Shown: in pieces, positions 35,141 through 44,843 of the stretch
Layout of the letters: each line of letters begins with the position of its first letter
Position numbering within the stretch: the stretch's first letter is position 1
NCBI GenBank assembly: GCA_965227065.1
Contig: CBDDFN010000020.1
Location: forward strand, 434,001 to 498,000
Length of the DNA: 64,000 nucleotides
DNA from: CBDDFN01 sp965227065
GTDB lineage: Bacteria; Pseudomonadota; Alphaproteobacteria; SPJN01
Reading direction: 5' to 3'
Made by a program: the position numbers and the translations under genes
Notes under the pieces: model-generated
Seen by the model: only the letters and a program-made list of their open reading frames with translations
Told to the model about the DNA's origin: nothing
Database searches by the model: none

Positions 35141-35794
35141 ATGTCGGACTTTTTACAACAACGTAATTCAATGGTTGATGGCCAGATCAGGCCCAACGGT
35201 GTGACCGATCCGCGGATCACGGACCGCATGCGCGCTGTTCCGCGTGAATTTTTTGTGCCCAAGCAAAAGCAGGCCATCGCCTATATGGACGAGGTGATCG
35301 AGATCGCGCCGGGCCGCTTTGCGATGGAGCCGATGTTTCTGGCCAAGCTTATCCAGGCGCTTGATGTTGAGCCGACCGACAGCGTGCTGATCATTGGCGC
35401 AGGGCTCGGATACAGCGCCGCGGTTCTGGGCGGGCTGTGCGATACGGTCATCGGCCTTGAAGAGGATGAGGCGCTCGCCCAGGCGGCCAGCGATGGGTTG
35501 CCCGAACGCGGTGTGGACAATGCCGCCATCGTAACCGGGCCTTTGGTGGACGGCTTTGCCAGCCAGGCGCCCTATGATGTCATTATGATCGATGGCGCTT
35601 ATGAAACAGTTCCCGATAGTTTGCTTGAGCAATTGGCCGAGGATGGCCGGCTGGGCGGTATTCGGGTGGATGGCCGGTCTGGCCAGGCTGAGATCTACGT
35701 CAAGTCTGACGGGGTTGTGTCGAAACGTGTGGCGTTTGATGCCGTCGTCCCGGTTCTGCCGGGATTTGATGCGCCGCGCAGTTTTGTTCTTTGA
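35141..35794 (+). CDS. Protein-isoaspartate methyltransferase-like protein lacking the Pcm active-site motif
   Basis: 217 residues from the ATG at 35141 (GGAG upstream). Residues 10-45 (MVDGQIRPNGVTDPRITDRM, VPREFFVP) match the Pcm N-terminal part. SAM motif I is VLIIGAGLGYSAAVL. The GQTISQPY substrate motif that canonical Pcm carries (seen in the other copy at 55002) is replaced by IEIAPGRFAMEP, so repair of isoaspartate is doubtful. Such a relative directly before tolC is common in Alphaproteobacteria. A much longer reading frame exists but would start inside the oxidoreductase gene. Confidence 0.8.
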   Translation: MSDFLQQRNSMVDGQIRPNGVTDPRITDRMRAVPREFFVPKQKQAIAYMDEVIEIAPGRFAMEPMFLAKLIQALDVEPTDSVLIIGAGLGYSAAVLGGLCDTVIGLEEDEALAQAASDGLPERGVDNAAIVTGPLVDGFASQAPYDVIMIDGAYETVPDSLLEQLAEDGRLGGIRVDGRSGQAEIYVKSDGVVSKRVAFDAVVPVLPGFDAPRSFVL

Positions 35795-35819
35795 GGAATT
35801 CGGAAGAGGGGGTGCCATT

Positions 35820-37256
35820 ATGGCTTATCTGACGAAGAAATCCCGGCCGGTGCAGGCGCTGGGTATTATGGGTGCGGCCCTGTTGTGGACCGCTCCGGCG
35901 AGCGCGGACATGACGCTCGATGAGGTTCTGGCGATCGCCTATACCAACAATCCGACCATTCAGGCCCAGCGGGAGCAGGTGCGTTCTGCCGATGAGCAGA
36001 TCGCCGAAGCGTTTGCAAGCTTCCTGCCCAGCGTTGAGGTGACCGGTACGATCACCAAAGCGTGGACCCACAACAGCAAGGGCAAAATCAAAACCGGTGA
36101 TTTTGGTTTTCCCGGCTTCAACATTCCGATCCCGAGCTCGGATTCAGAAAGCAATCCCCGCGCGCTGACCACCACGATTGATCAGCCGATCTTTACCGGC
36201 GGCCGCAATATCAACGCGATGAAACAGGTGCGCGCCTCGGTGCAGGGCAATCGTGCGCAGCTGACCGATGTTGAGCAGCAGATTTTCTTGCAGACGGTCG
36301 CAGCCTATATGGACGTGATCGCCAACCAGTCGGTTGTTGAGCTCAATGAAAACAATGTCAAAGTGCTTGACCAGCAGCGCACGGCGACGCAAGACCGCTT
36401 TGATGTCGGCGAATTGACCCGGACCGACGTGGCCCAGGCCGAAGCCCGACTGTCGGGTGTGCAATCACGCCTGATCGCCGCTGAAGCGGATCTGCGCGGT
36501 GCAGAGGCTGCGCTGGCCAAGCTGATTGGTGCCGAAGTGGATGCGCTCACCGATCCGGCCACCTTGCCCGCGACCCCTGAAACAGAAGACACCGCCCAGG
36601 AGCTGGCGCGCGATCTGTCGCCGCAAGTTATTGCCGCCCGTGCTTTCGCCGAAGCGGCTAAAAGCGCCATCAAGGTGGCGGGCGGCGAATGGCTGCCCAC
36701 CGTGTCGGTGCGCGCGCAGCTTGAATATTCGCGGGACACTTCCGCGCTTTCGAGCATTTTCAACCAGACGACTTGGACGCGCTCTGTGTCGGGTGTGCTG
36801 AACTGGAAGTTCTTCCAGGGCGGCGCGGTCCTGTCGCGGATGCGTCAGGCGCAGTTTGATGCCGCCCGCGCGCGCACCCAGATTTCGGAAGCCGAACGCG
36901 CGTCAGCCGAAGCGGTCACCAATGCCTGGACCGGCCTGAAAGCCGCCAAAGCAACCATCCGCGCGTCGCAAGCGGCTGTGGACGCCAACGAAATCGCGCT
37001 TGAAGGTGTGCGTCAGGAAGCCGATGTCGGGGCCCGGACCACGCTGGATGTGCTTGATGCCGAGCAGGAATTGCTGGATTCGCGCGTGACACTCGTTCAG
37101 GCGCGCCGCAACGAAGTTGTGGCCACCTATCAGCTTCTGGCCGCGACCGGCCAGCTGACGGCCGGATATCTTGATCTGCCGGTTGAGCAGGCGGTTGTCA
37201 CCAATCGCGCCGATGGCCTGTTCAACTTCTCGTCTGCGTCAGACGCAAGCGAGTAA
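35820..37256 (+). CDS. tolC: TolC-family outer-membrane efflux/secretion protein
   Basis: 478 residues. Residues 1-29 are a signal peptide (ending APASA); MTLDEVLAIAYTNNPTIQAQREQVRSADEQIAEA starts the first helical hairpin, and the second repeat begins near residue 250 (LARDLSPQVIAARAFAEAAKSAIKVAGG). The conserved DVLDAEQELLDSRVTLVQARRNEVVATYQLLAATG block is the C-terminal TolC signature. It forms the trimeric outer-membrane channel for type I secretion and drug efflux. The inner-membrane partners are not encoded here. GGAAGAGGGGG precedes the start. Confidence 0.92.
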   Translation: MAYLTKKSRPVQALGIMGAALLWTAPASADMTLDEVLAIAYTNNPTIQAQREQVRSADEQIAEAFASFLPSVEVTGTITKAWTHNSKGKIKTGDFGFPGFNIPIPSSDSESNPRALTTTIDQPIFTGGRNINAMKQVRASVQGNRAQLTDVEQQIFLQTVAAYMDVIANQSVVELNENNVKVLDQQRTATQDRFDVGELTRTDVAQAEARLSGVQSRLIAAEADLRGAEAALAKLIGAEVDALTDPATLPATPETEDTAQELARDLSPQVIAARAFAEAAKSAIKVAGGEWLPTVSVRAQLEYSRDTSALSSIFNQTTWTRSVSGVLNWKFFQGGAVLSRMRQAQFDAARARTQISEAERASAEAVTNAWTGLKAAKATIRASQAAVDANEIALEGVRQEADVGARTTLDVLDAEQELLDSRVTLVQARRNEVVATYQLLAATGQLTAGYLDLPVEQAVVTNRADGLFNFSSASDASE

Positions 37257-37264
37257 AGCCCGCC

Positions 37265-37891
37265 ATGAGCACCGAGCCCGAGGCCAGCGTCGAAGACATT
37301 CTCGCGTCGATCCGCAAGATCATCGCGGAGGATGACGCGCGCGAGGCTGGCCAGCAATCCGGGCCCGATGCTCACGCGCCTCAGGCCGATGGTGCGCCCG
37401 GGCACGCCAATGGGGGCGAGGCGGAGATGGAACCGTCAGCTCCGCAGGGGCGGCCGTCTGATTTTCAGGCGAGTGCCCCGCCACCACCTTTGCCGCGCTC
37501 CAACGGGGATGTGCTGACACTGACGCGCATGGTTCGCGACGATGGATCGATTGAGGAGCTGGCCGCTCAGAAGGTGGACCAATCGCCTGTCGATGAGACC
37601 GGACAGGTTGAAGAGGCGTTGGGCTATGTCGAACAGGCCGCCCCGGCGTCTGAAGACATCGCCAATGATTTCAATGACGGGCTGATTGATCCTGATGCGG
37701 CGCAGTCGGTCACTGTTTCCTTTGCGAGCCTTGAGGCGGCCATGGCCGATCAGCTGGGTGCCGATGTCGGCAACGACCAGATTGAACTGATTGCCCGGCC
37801 GATGATTAAAGACTGGCTCGACGCCAATCTGCCCGGGCTGGTAGAACGCGTCGTACGCGAAGAAGTTGAACGCCTGGCGCGCCGCCGTTAA
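37265..37891 (+). CDS. popZ: Polar organizing protein PopZ (DUF2497)
   Basis: 208 residues. The N-terminal helix SVEDILASIRKIIAEDD (8-24) binds client proteins; the middle, about residues 25-120, is Pro/Ala/Gln-rich and acidic, and the C-terminal IARPMIKDWLDANLPGLVERVVREEVERLARRR carries the oligomerising helices. PopZ forms a polar matrix that anchors the chromosome origin via ParB and collects cell-cycle regulators. It lies between tolC and valS as in Caulobacter. The acidic proline-rich middle is typical. Confidence 0.9.
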   Translation: MSTEPEASVEDILASIRKIIAEDDAREAGQQSGPDAHAPQADGAPGHANGGEAEMEPSAPQGRPSDFQASAPPPPLPRSNGDVLTLTRMVRDDGSIEELAAQKVDQSPVDETGQVEEALGYVEQAAPASEDIANDFNDGLIDPDAAQSVTVSFASLEAAMADQLGADVGNDQIELIARPMIKDWLDANLPGLVERVVREEVERLARRR

Positions 37892-37968
37892 ACCCTTATC
37901 CAACCTTTTCCACGTGGCGCGCTTCTCAGCACAGAATGCGCGAGTTCCACCCTATTTGAGTGACTGCA

Positions 37969-40634
37969 ATGCTTGAAAAAACTTTCGATCCGGCCGGTGT
38001 TGAAGAACGGCTTTATGACGCCTGGGAAGAGGCGGGGGCCTTCAAGGCCGGCGCTGGTGCCGATGCGGGGGCTGAGACCTATTCGATCGTCATTCCTCCG
38101 CCCAATGTCACCGGCTCGCTTCATATGGGCCATGCGCTCAACAATACGCTTCAGGATGTGCTGATCCGTTACAATCGTATGTTGGGCAAGGATGTGTTGT
38201 GGCAGCCGGGTATGGACCATGCCGGCATCGCGACCCAGATGGTCGTGGAACGCAATCTGGCCCAACAGGGCGGGCCGGGCCGTCGTGATATGGGGGCGTG
38301 AAAAGTTTCTTGAGACCGTGTGGGAATGGAAGGCTGAGTCGGGCGGTACCATCACCCGGCAATTGCGCCGTCTGGGTGCCAGTTGCGACTGGAGCCGTGA
38401 ACGCTTCACCATGGATGAAGGGCTGTCCGAAGCGGTTTTGAAAGTCTTTGTCGAGCTTTACCGGCAAGGGCTGATCTATCGTGACAAGCGGCTGGTCAAT
38501 TGGGACCCCAAGCTGCTCACTGCGATTTCCGATCTTGAAGTGGTCAATAAGGAAGTGCAGGGCCGGATGTGGCACTTCCGCTATCCGCTGACCGACGGCT
38601 CGGGCCACATCGTGGTGGCCACCACCCGGCCTGAAACGATGCTGGGTGACAGCGCGGTCGCCGTTCACCCTGAAGATGAGCGCTACAAGGCGCTGATCGG
38701 CAAGACCGTCACCCTGCCGCTGGTCGGCCGGGAGATTCCCATTGTGGGCGATGAGTATGCCGATCCCGAACAGGGCTCCGGCGCGGTCAAAATCACGCCC
38801 GCCCATGACTTTAATGACTTTGAAGTCGGCAAGCGGCACGATCTGCCCCCAGATCAATATTTTTGACGAGCATGCCCATCTGAATGATGAGGTGCCTGAG
38901 GACTATCGCGGGCTGGAGCGGTTTGAAGCCCGCCGCCGCGTGGTCACCGAAATTGAGGCGCTGGGACTGCTTGAAAAAATTGATGAGCATACGCTGCAAG
39001 TGCCCTATGGCGACCGTTCCGACGTCGTCATTGAGCCCTGGCTGACCGATCAATGGTATGTCGATGCCGAGACGCTCGCCAAACAGGCGATCACCGCGGT
39101 TGAGGATGGCACCACCGCCTTTGTTCCCAAAAACTGGGAGAAGACTTATTTTGAATGGATGCGCAACATCCAGCCCTGGTGCGTGTCGCGCCAGCTGTGG
39201 TGGGGGCATCAAATTCCCGCCTGGTATGGCCCCGATGGCGAAGTCTTCGTTGCCTACACCGAAGACGAGGCGCGCGCCGAAGCGGAAAAGACGCTGGGCG
39301 CGGGGGTTGCGCTGACGCGCGATGACGATGTGCTCGACACCTGGTTTTCATCGGCTCTGTGGCCTTTTTCAACACTTGGCTGGCCTGATGAGACCGAAGA
39401 ACTCAAACGTTACTATCCGACTTCGGTTCTGGTGACGGGCTTTGACATTATCTTTTTCTGGGTCGCCCGCATGATGATGCAGGGCCTGCACTTCATGGAC
39501 GAAAAGCCCTTCGACACGGTCTATGTCCACGCGCTGGTGCGCGATGCGCAGGGCCAGAAAATGTCGAAGTCCAAAGGCAATATCATTGACCCCTTGGAAC
39601 TGATCGGTGAGTTCGGCGCCGATGCGCTGCGTTTCACCCTGACGGCGATGGCAGCCCAGGGCCGCGACATCAAATTGTCGGGCGAGCGCGTGGCGGGCTA
39701 CCGCAATTTCGGCACCAAATTGTGGAACGCTGCCCGCTTCTGCGAGATGAATGAATGCAACCCGGTTGACGGTTTTGACCCGGCATCCGCGCAAGAGCCG
39801 GTCAACCGCTGGATTGCCGCCGAGCTGAAACAGGCGGCGGCGACCGTGGCGCAAGGCATTGAAGCCTTCAAGTTCGACGAAGCAGCCGGTGGCATTTACC
39901 GCTTTGTGTGGAATATTTTCTGTGACTGGTATCTCGAATTCGCCAAACCGCTTTTGAATGGCGAGGATGAAGCCGCCAAGGCCGAAACCCGGGCCATGGC
40001 CGCTTATGTGCTTGATCAGATCCTCAAGGTTCTGCACCCGGTGATGCCCTTCCTGACCGAAGAGCTGTGGCAGCAGATCGGCATGCGTACAGGCGGGCGC
40101 GATCAGCTGTTGATCCTGACCCGCTGGCCTGAACTGGCTTATGAGACCGATGAAACCGCGCGCAGCGAAATGGACTGGGTGATCCGGCTGGTGAGTGAAA
40201 TCCGCTCGGTCCGCTCGGAAATGAATGTCCCGGCGGGCGCGCAAGTGCCCTTGATGATCAAGGACGCGGCCGCCGCGACACAGCAGGCCGCGCAAAAGCA
40301 CGCGCCCCTGATTGAGCGGTTGGCTCGTGTCAAGGACATCAGCTTCACCGACACCGATGTCAAAGGCGCAATTCAGACCGTGGTGGACGAGGCGGTCTTG
40401 TTCCTGCCGCTGGCGGGCATTATGGACCTAGATGCCGAACGCGCCCGGCTGGAAAAAGAAATCGACAAGCTTGATGGTCTGGTCAAACGGATCGACGGCA
40501 AACTCGCCAATGAGAAATTCACCGCCAACGCCCCGGCCGAGGTGGTTGAAAAAGAACGTGAAAAGAAAGACGACTTGCTGCGCACCCGCGAGAAACTGGC
40601 CGACGCCTTGACGCGTCTCAGTTCAGCAGCGTGA
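37969..40634 (+). pseudogene. valS: Valyl-tRNA synthetase, interrupted by two +1 frameshifts
   Basis: The parts together give a full-length ValS of about 887 residues: HIGH as HMGH in [20 protein letters not shown] in QKMSKSKGN, and the C-terminal coiled-coil arm (ARLEKEIDKLDGLVKRI). The frame breaks in the G run 38292-38296 (ATGGGGGCGTGA, one G too many before RREKFLE-type continuation) and in the C run 38846-38850 (CTGCCCCCAG, one C too many before [13 protein letters not shown]). Removing one base from each run restores the reading frame. ValS is essential, so sequencing error is the likely cause, but a real break cannot be excluded. ATG 37969 (MLEKTFDP) or GTG 37960 starts it. Confidence 0.9.
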
Positions 40635-40649
40635 GGAGAGGACTGAGCC

Positions 40650-42374
40650 ATGGATAAGAAGACTTTCGACAAATCTCATCTGCCGAGCCGTCATGTTTCG
40701 GTCGGCCCCAAAAGCGCGCCGCACCGCTCTTACTATTATGCCATGGGCATGACCGAGGAAGAGATTGAGCGTCCCTTTGTCGGCGTCGTGTCGGCCTGGA
40801 ACGAAGCCGCGCCGTGCAACATTGCACTGATGCGTCAGGCTCAAAGCGCCAAAAAAGGCGTCACGCAAGGCGGCGCGACCCCGCGTGAGTTCTGCACCAT
40901 CACGGTCACTGACGGCATCGCCATGGGCCATGAGGGGATGAAAAGCTCGCTTGTCAGTCGCGAAGTCATCGCCGATTCCATCGAGCTGACCGTGCGCGGC
41001 CATTGCTATGACGCGCTGGTTGGGCTGGCCGGGTGCGACAAGAGCCTGCCGGGCATGATGATGGCGATGCTGCGCCTCAATGTGCCGTCGGTTTTCATGT
41101 ATGGCGGCTCGATCCTGCCGGGCCACTATAAGGGCCGCGACCTGACGGTTCAGGATGTGTTTGAAGCGGTCGGCCAGCATTCGGCGGGCAATATGGATGA
41201 TGAAGAGCTGCACGCCATTGAATGTGTCGCGTGTCCGTCAGCGGGCGCATGCGGCGGGCAGTTCACCGCCAACACCATGGCGTGCGTGTCCGAAGCGATT
41301 GGCCTTGCGCTGCCCAACAGTTCGGGCGCCCCGGCACCTTATGAGGATCGCGACGCCTATGCGGTCGCCTCGGGTGAGGCGGTGGCGCGGCTGATCGCCG
41401 ACAATATCCGCCCGCGCGATATTGTGACCCGCAAGGCGCTTGAGAATGCCGCCGTGGTGGTTGCCGCCACCGGCGGGTCAACCAATGGCGCGCTGCATCT
41501 GCCGGCCATGGCCAATGAATGCGGTATTGAGTTTGATCTGTTTGACGTGGCTGAAATCTTCAAGAAGACGCCCTACATCGCTGACCTCAAACCCGGCGGA
41601 CAGTATGTCGCTAAGGACATGTATGAGGCGGGCGGGGTTCCCATGCTGCTGAAAACCTTGATGGAGGGTGGCTATCTGCATGGCGATTGCCTGACCGTCA
41701 CCGGCAAGACGCTCGCGGAAAACCTTGAAGAGATCAGCTTTGATGAAACCCAGAAAGTGATCCGTCCGATCACCAATCCGATAACGCCGACCGGCGGGGT
41801 TGTCGGCCTGCAGGGCAATCTGGCGCCTGATGGGGCGATTGTGAAAGTGGCGGGGCTTGAAAAGCTGCAATTCACCGGCACCGCGCGCGTCTTTGAATGT
41901 GAAGAAGACGCCTTCGCCGCCGTTGAGGCCGAGGACTATAAGGAAGGCGAGGTTCTTGTCATCCGCAATGAAGGCCCCAAAGGCGGTCCCGGCATGCGCG
42001 AAATGCTCGCCACCACGGCGGCCATTTACGGCCAGGGCATGGGCGACAAGGTGGCCTTGATCACCGATGGCCGCTTTTCGGGCGCAACGCGCGGTTTCTG
42101 CATCGGCCATGTTGGTCCTGAAGCCGCTGATGGCGGCCCCATTGGCCTGCTGAAAGACGGCGATATCATCTCGATTGATGCCGAGGCGGGCACCATCAGC
42201 GTTGATCTCTCCGATGAAGAGCTTGAGAAACGCCGCGCCGGCTGGAAACCGCGCGACAATGGCTTTGGCTCCGGCACGCTGTGGCGCTACGCCCAGACCG
42301 TCGGCAAGGCCCGGTACGGGGCGGTGACGCATCCCGGTGGCAAAGCCGAGCAAAAGTGCTACGCTGACATTTAA
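40650..42374 (+). CDS. ilvD: Dihydroxy-acid dehydratase
   Basis: A 574-residue iron-sulfur dehydratase of valine, leucine and isoleucine synthesis, turning 2,3-dihydroxyisovalerate into 2-ketoisovalerate. The cluster ligands lie in [13 protein letters not shown] and [26 protein letters not shown] and [11 protein letters not shown] form the substrate and Mg sites. It starts 15 bases after valS, so branched-chain supply and valyl-tRNA charging may be co-expressed. The short form fits the alphaproteobacterial IlvD/Edd-type group; a sugar-acid dehydratase is less likely. Confidence 0.9.
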   Translation: MDKKTFDKSHLPSRHVSVGPKSAPHRSYYYAMGMTEEEIERPFVGVVSAWNEAAPCNIALMRQAQSAKKGVTQGGATPREFCTITVTDGIAMGHEGMKSSLVSREVIADSIELTVRGHCYDALVGLAGCDKSLPGMMMAMLRLNVPSVFMYGGSILPGHYKGRDLTVQDVFEAVGQHSAGNMDDEELHAIECVACPSAGACGGQFTANTMACVSEAIGLALPNSSGAPAPYEDRDAYAVASGEAVARLIADNIRPRDIVTRKALENAAVVVAATGGSTNGALHLPAMANECGIEFDLFDVAEIFKKTPYIADLKPGGQYVAKDMYEAGGVPMLLKTLMEGGYLHGDCLTVTGKTLAENLEEISFDETQKVIRPITNPITPTGGVVGLQGNLAPDGAIVKVAGLEKLQFTGTARVFECEEDAFAAVEAEDYKEGEVLVIRNEGPKGGPGMREMLATTAAIYGQGMGDKVALITDGRFSGATRGFCIGHVGPEAADGGPIGLLKDGDIISIDAEAGTISVDLSDEELEKRRAGWKPRDNGFGSGTLWRYAQTVGKARYGAVTHPGGKAEQKCYADI

Positions 42375-42406
42375 TCATTGAAGCAGCCATCTGGGGGGAG
42401 GCTCGA

Positions 42407-42979
42407 TTGCGGTTTTTGGCGGTTGTTGCAGGTGTGTTGGTGGCGCTGGCCCTGGGGCTGGGGTCGGCAGGCTATGCCGGATACCGGGCGTTTACCGACG
42501 CCTCAATCGCCAACGGGCCGTGGCGGGTCTTGCTCAGTGCCGGCAATCAGGACGCCGGGATTTATGAGCGCACCGCCGTGGCGCTGGGCGGGTTGTTCGC
42601 GCTTAGCCGCACCGAAACGCTGTATTATTCAGCCATGACCGACCAATCGGGCCTGCGCCTGTCGGAGAAGTGCGATTACCGCATTGTCGGCGACGAGCCT
42701 GACACACGGTGGTGGAGCCTGACGGCCTATGCGGCCGACAATTATCTGATCCGCAATGGCGATGGCCATCATGCCCTGGCCCAGACCACGGTGGAGCGCG
42801 ACGCCGATGGCGGTTTTGTCATCCATGTCTCACCCGAACGCGCGGACACAAACTGGATCAGCAACAAGGATGGTGGCGCCTTCATTCTGATGCTGCGCCT
42901 CTATAATCCGGGCAAAAGCGTCTATGACGCGCCTGCCACGGCCGCCTTGCCGCGTATTGAGCGGGGGGCATGCCGATGA
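42407..42979 (+). CDS. DUF1214 membrane-anchored protein
   Basis: 190 residues with an N-terminal membrane anchor (about residues 4-24) followed by the DUF1214 fold: NGPWRVLLSAG, TLYYSAMTDQSGLRLSEKCDYRI, RWWSLTAYAADNYLI and NWISNKDGGAFILMLRLY. The start is a TTG at 42407, behind GGGGGGAG at 42392-42399. The protein is often found with DUF1254, and the two are joined in one chain in many bacteria; here they are separate but overlapping genes. No firm function is known. Confidence 0.8.
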   Translation: MRFLAVVAGVLVALALGLGSAGYAGYRAFTDASIANGPWRVLLSAGNQDAGIYERTAVALGGLFALSRTETLYYSAMTDQSGLRLSEKCDYRIVGDEPDTRWWSLTAYAADNYLIRNGDGHHALAQTTVERDADGGFVIHVSPERADTNWISNKDGGAFILMLRLYNPGKSVYDAPATAALPRIERGACR

Positions 42980-43509
42980 AGGGCTTCGCAAAATGGCTGG
43001 TCTGGGTATTGATCGGGGCCGGCATCGTTCATTTCCTTGCCGTGTGGTTTGCGCCCACGCTCATCATGGCGATTGCAGTCGGCCGGATGGAAGAGCGTGC
43101 GGGTGCGGTCAATACGCTGTTTCATGCGCCCCGCATTACCGAAGAGGCGCGCGATGTGGTTCGTCCGGCCCCCGATCTGGCCTATTCGATCTGCGCTTAT
43201 GATGTCAGCGAGGGGCCGGTGCGGCTGGTGCTGCCCAAGACACAAAGCTACTCGTCCGTGTCCTTGTTTGATGACGCGACCAACAATTTCTTCGCGTTGA
43301 ATGACCGCGATGTCGAGGGGGAAGCCCAGGAAATCTGGGTGACGTCGCTTGATGCAGACCGTCCGGTCGCGCCTGCGCCGATTATTGTGGTCAGCGCGCC
43401 GTCGCGTCAGGGCATGGTGATGTTCCGCCGGATCATTCCCGCACCCGACGCGTGGCCGCAAGTGGATGCAGCCCGGCGCAAGGCGGTGTGTGAGCCTTTG
43501 GCGCAGTAA
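42970..43509 (+). CDS. DUF1254 membrane-anchored protein
   Basis: 179 residues with one N-terminal helix (WLVWVLIGAGIVHFLAVWFAP). The rest matches the DUF1254 pattern (APDLAYSICAYDVSEGPVRL, YSSVSLFDDATNNFF, and RRIIPAPDAWPQVDAARR). The ATG at 42970 overlaps the end of the DUF1214 gene. The function is unknown; the two proteins probably form a pair facing the periplasm. Confidence 0.8.
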   Translation: MPMKGFAKWLVWVLIGAGIVHFLAVWFAPTLIMAIAVGRMEERAGAVNTLFHAPRITEEARDVVRPAPDLAYSICAYDVSEGPVRLVLPKTQSYSSVSLFDDATNNFFALNDRDVEGEAQEIWVTSLDADRPVAPAPIIVVSAPSRQGMVMFRRIIPAPDAWPQVDAARRKAVCEPLAQ

Positions 43510-43511
43510 CA

Positions 43512-43599
43512 TCATTCCAGGAAGGCCGTCAGGCCTTGCCCGGAATCTGGCGGCACTGAATTTCATCCGGCGATGCCCCGGATTTTGAAACCGGAATGA
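43512..43599 (+). repeat. Palindromic intergenic repeat, related ends to the 13884 element
   Basis: TCATTCC (43512-43518) and GGAATGA (43593-43599) are perfect inverted ends, with CCCGGAAT and CCCCGGAT inside. It is a short dispersed element of the same general design as 13884-14042, between the convergent DUF1254 and xthA genes. Confidence 0.5.
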
Positions 43600-43644
43600 C
43601 GAAGTCACCATCGCGGAGCGAAAAGGGCTGGCGCGCCATCGCGC

Positions 43645-44424
43645 CTAGTCAGCCAACTGACACCAGACCGGCACATGGTCTGAGGGCTTGTCCTCGCCAC
43701 GGGTATATTTGTCGATCCCGGCAGCCTCAAGCCGGTCGGCGGCTTCGGGCGACAGCAGCATATGATCAATGCGGATGCCATTGTCCTTGGCCCAGGCCCC
43801 GGCCTGATAATCCCAGAAGGTGTAGCGGTGGCGCTTGGCGGAACAGGCCCGGTAGGCGTCGGTCAGCCCCTTGGCGATCAGCGCGCGGAATGCCGTCCGG
43901 CTTTCAGGCCGGATGAGGGAGTCCCCCGCCCATGCTTCGGCATCATGGACGTCATCATCGTCGGGGATGACATTATAGTCGCCCAGCATCACAAACGGGA
44001 TTTCGTCTTCCAGCAGCGCATCGGCGCGGGCATCGAGCCGCTTCATCCAGCCAAGCTTATAGTCGAATTTCTCTCCCGGTGCGGGATTGCCATTGGGCAG
44101 GTAAAGCCCGGCCACCCGCACCGGCCGCGCGCCGGGGATGGTGGCTTCGATATAGCGCGCCTGTTCGTCTCCCTCATCGCCGGGCAGGCCGCGCATGACG
44201 TCTGTCAGGCCCGGTTTCGACAGGATGGCGACGCCATTATAGGTTTTCTGGCCGTGGGTCTCGACGGTGTAGCCGCGTTCTTCAATCTCGGTGCGCGGAA
44301 AGTTTTCATCGATGGATTTGATTTCCTGCAGCACAAGGACATCGGGATTTTGCGCGTCCAGATACTCAAGCAGGCGGGGCAGGCGCACCTTGATCGAGTT
44401 CACATTCCAGCTCGCGATTTTCAT
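43645..44424 (-). CDS. xthA: Exodeoxyribonuclease III
   Basis: A 259-residue AP endonuclease of the exonuclease III family. MKIASWNVNSIKVRLPRLLEYL is the N-terminal signature, LQEIKS carries the metal-binding Glu, MLGDYNVIP the catalytic Asp-x-Asn, and SDHVPVW the C-terminal His. It repairs abasic sites and removes 3' blocks in DNA. Its start overlaps the erpA stop by ATGA. Confidence 0.92.
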   Translation of the reverse strand: MKIASWNVNSIKVRLPRLLEYLDAQNPDVLVLQEIKSIDENFPRTEIEERGYTVETHGQKTYNGVAILSKPGLTDVMRGLPGDEGDEQARYIEATIPGARPVRVAGLYLPNGNPAPGEKFDYKLGWMKRLDARADALLEDEIPFVMLGDYNVIPDDDDVHDAEAWAGDSLIRPESRTAFRALIAKGLTDAYRACSAKRHRYTFWDYQAGAWAKDNGIRIDHMLLSPEAADRLEAAGIDKYTRGEDKPSDHVPVWCQLAD

Positions 44425-44759
44425 CAGATCGAAAAGCTCGTGCCACAGCCGCAGGATGACGAGGCATTGGGATTGTTGATCTTGAAGCTCTGGCCGATCA
44501 GATCATCGACAAAGTCGATTTCCGAGCCATCCATATAGGCGATCGATACCGCATCGATCAGCACGCGGACCCCGTCGCGCTCAATCACCAGATCATCATC
44601 GGCCTGATCATCGGCAAAGGCGAACTGATAGGAAAAGCCCGAACAGCCGCCGCCTTCCACAGAAACACGCAAAACCGGGCTCGCCCCCTCGCGGTCGGCA
44701 AGCTTCTGGATGCGGCGCAGGGCGCTGTCGGTGACATTGATTTGAACCGGCTGTGTCAT
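44424..44759 (-). CDS. erpA: Iron-sulfur cluster insertion protein ErpA
   Basis: 111 residues of the A-type carrier family. The three cluster cysteines are Cys39 (GGGCSGF) and Cys103 and Cys105 (SSCGCG). It passes Fe-S clusters to target apoproteins. The ATG at 44759 fits the family length; a longer frame on this strand lies opposite dgt and is a shadow. It shares an 84-base intergenic region with dgt, which is transcribed away from it. Confidence 0.9.
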   Translation of the reverse strand: MTQPVQINVTDSALRRIQKLADREGASPVLRVSVEGGGCSGFSYQFAFADDQADDDLVIERDGVRVLIDAVSIAYMDGSEIDFVDDLIGQSFKINNPNASSSCGCGTSFSI

Positions 44760-44843
44760 AGCTTCGATATAGTCTCTTTTTGCGGCACAAAAAAGGGGGC
44801 GAAGCCGCTTCCAATCGGCGCGCCGCCGCGTTATGGCAAGCCC

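Noticed and set aside
38285..38305. Programmed +1 frameshift in valS
   Set aside because: There is no known slippery context, and a second identical type of break occurs 550 bases later; both lie in homopolymer runs, which favours sequencing error.
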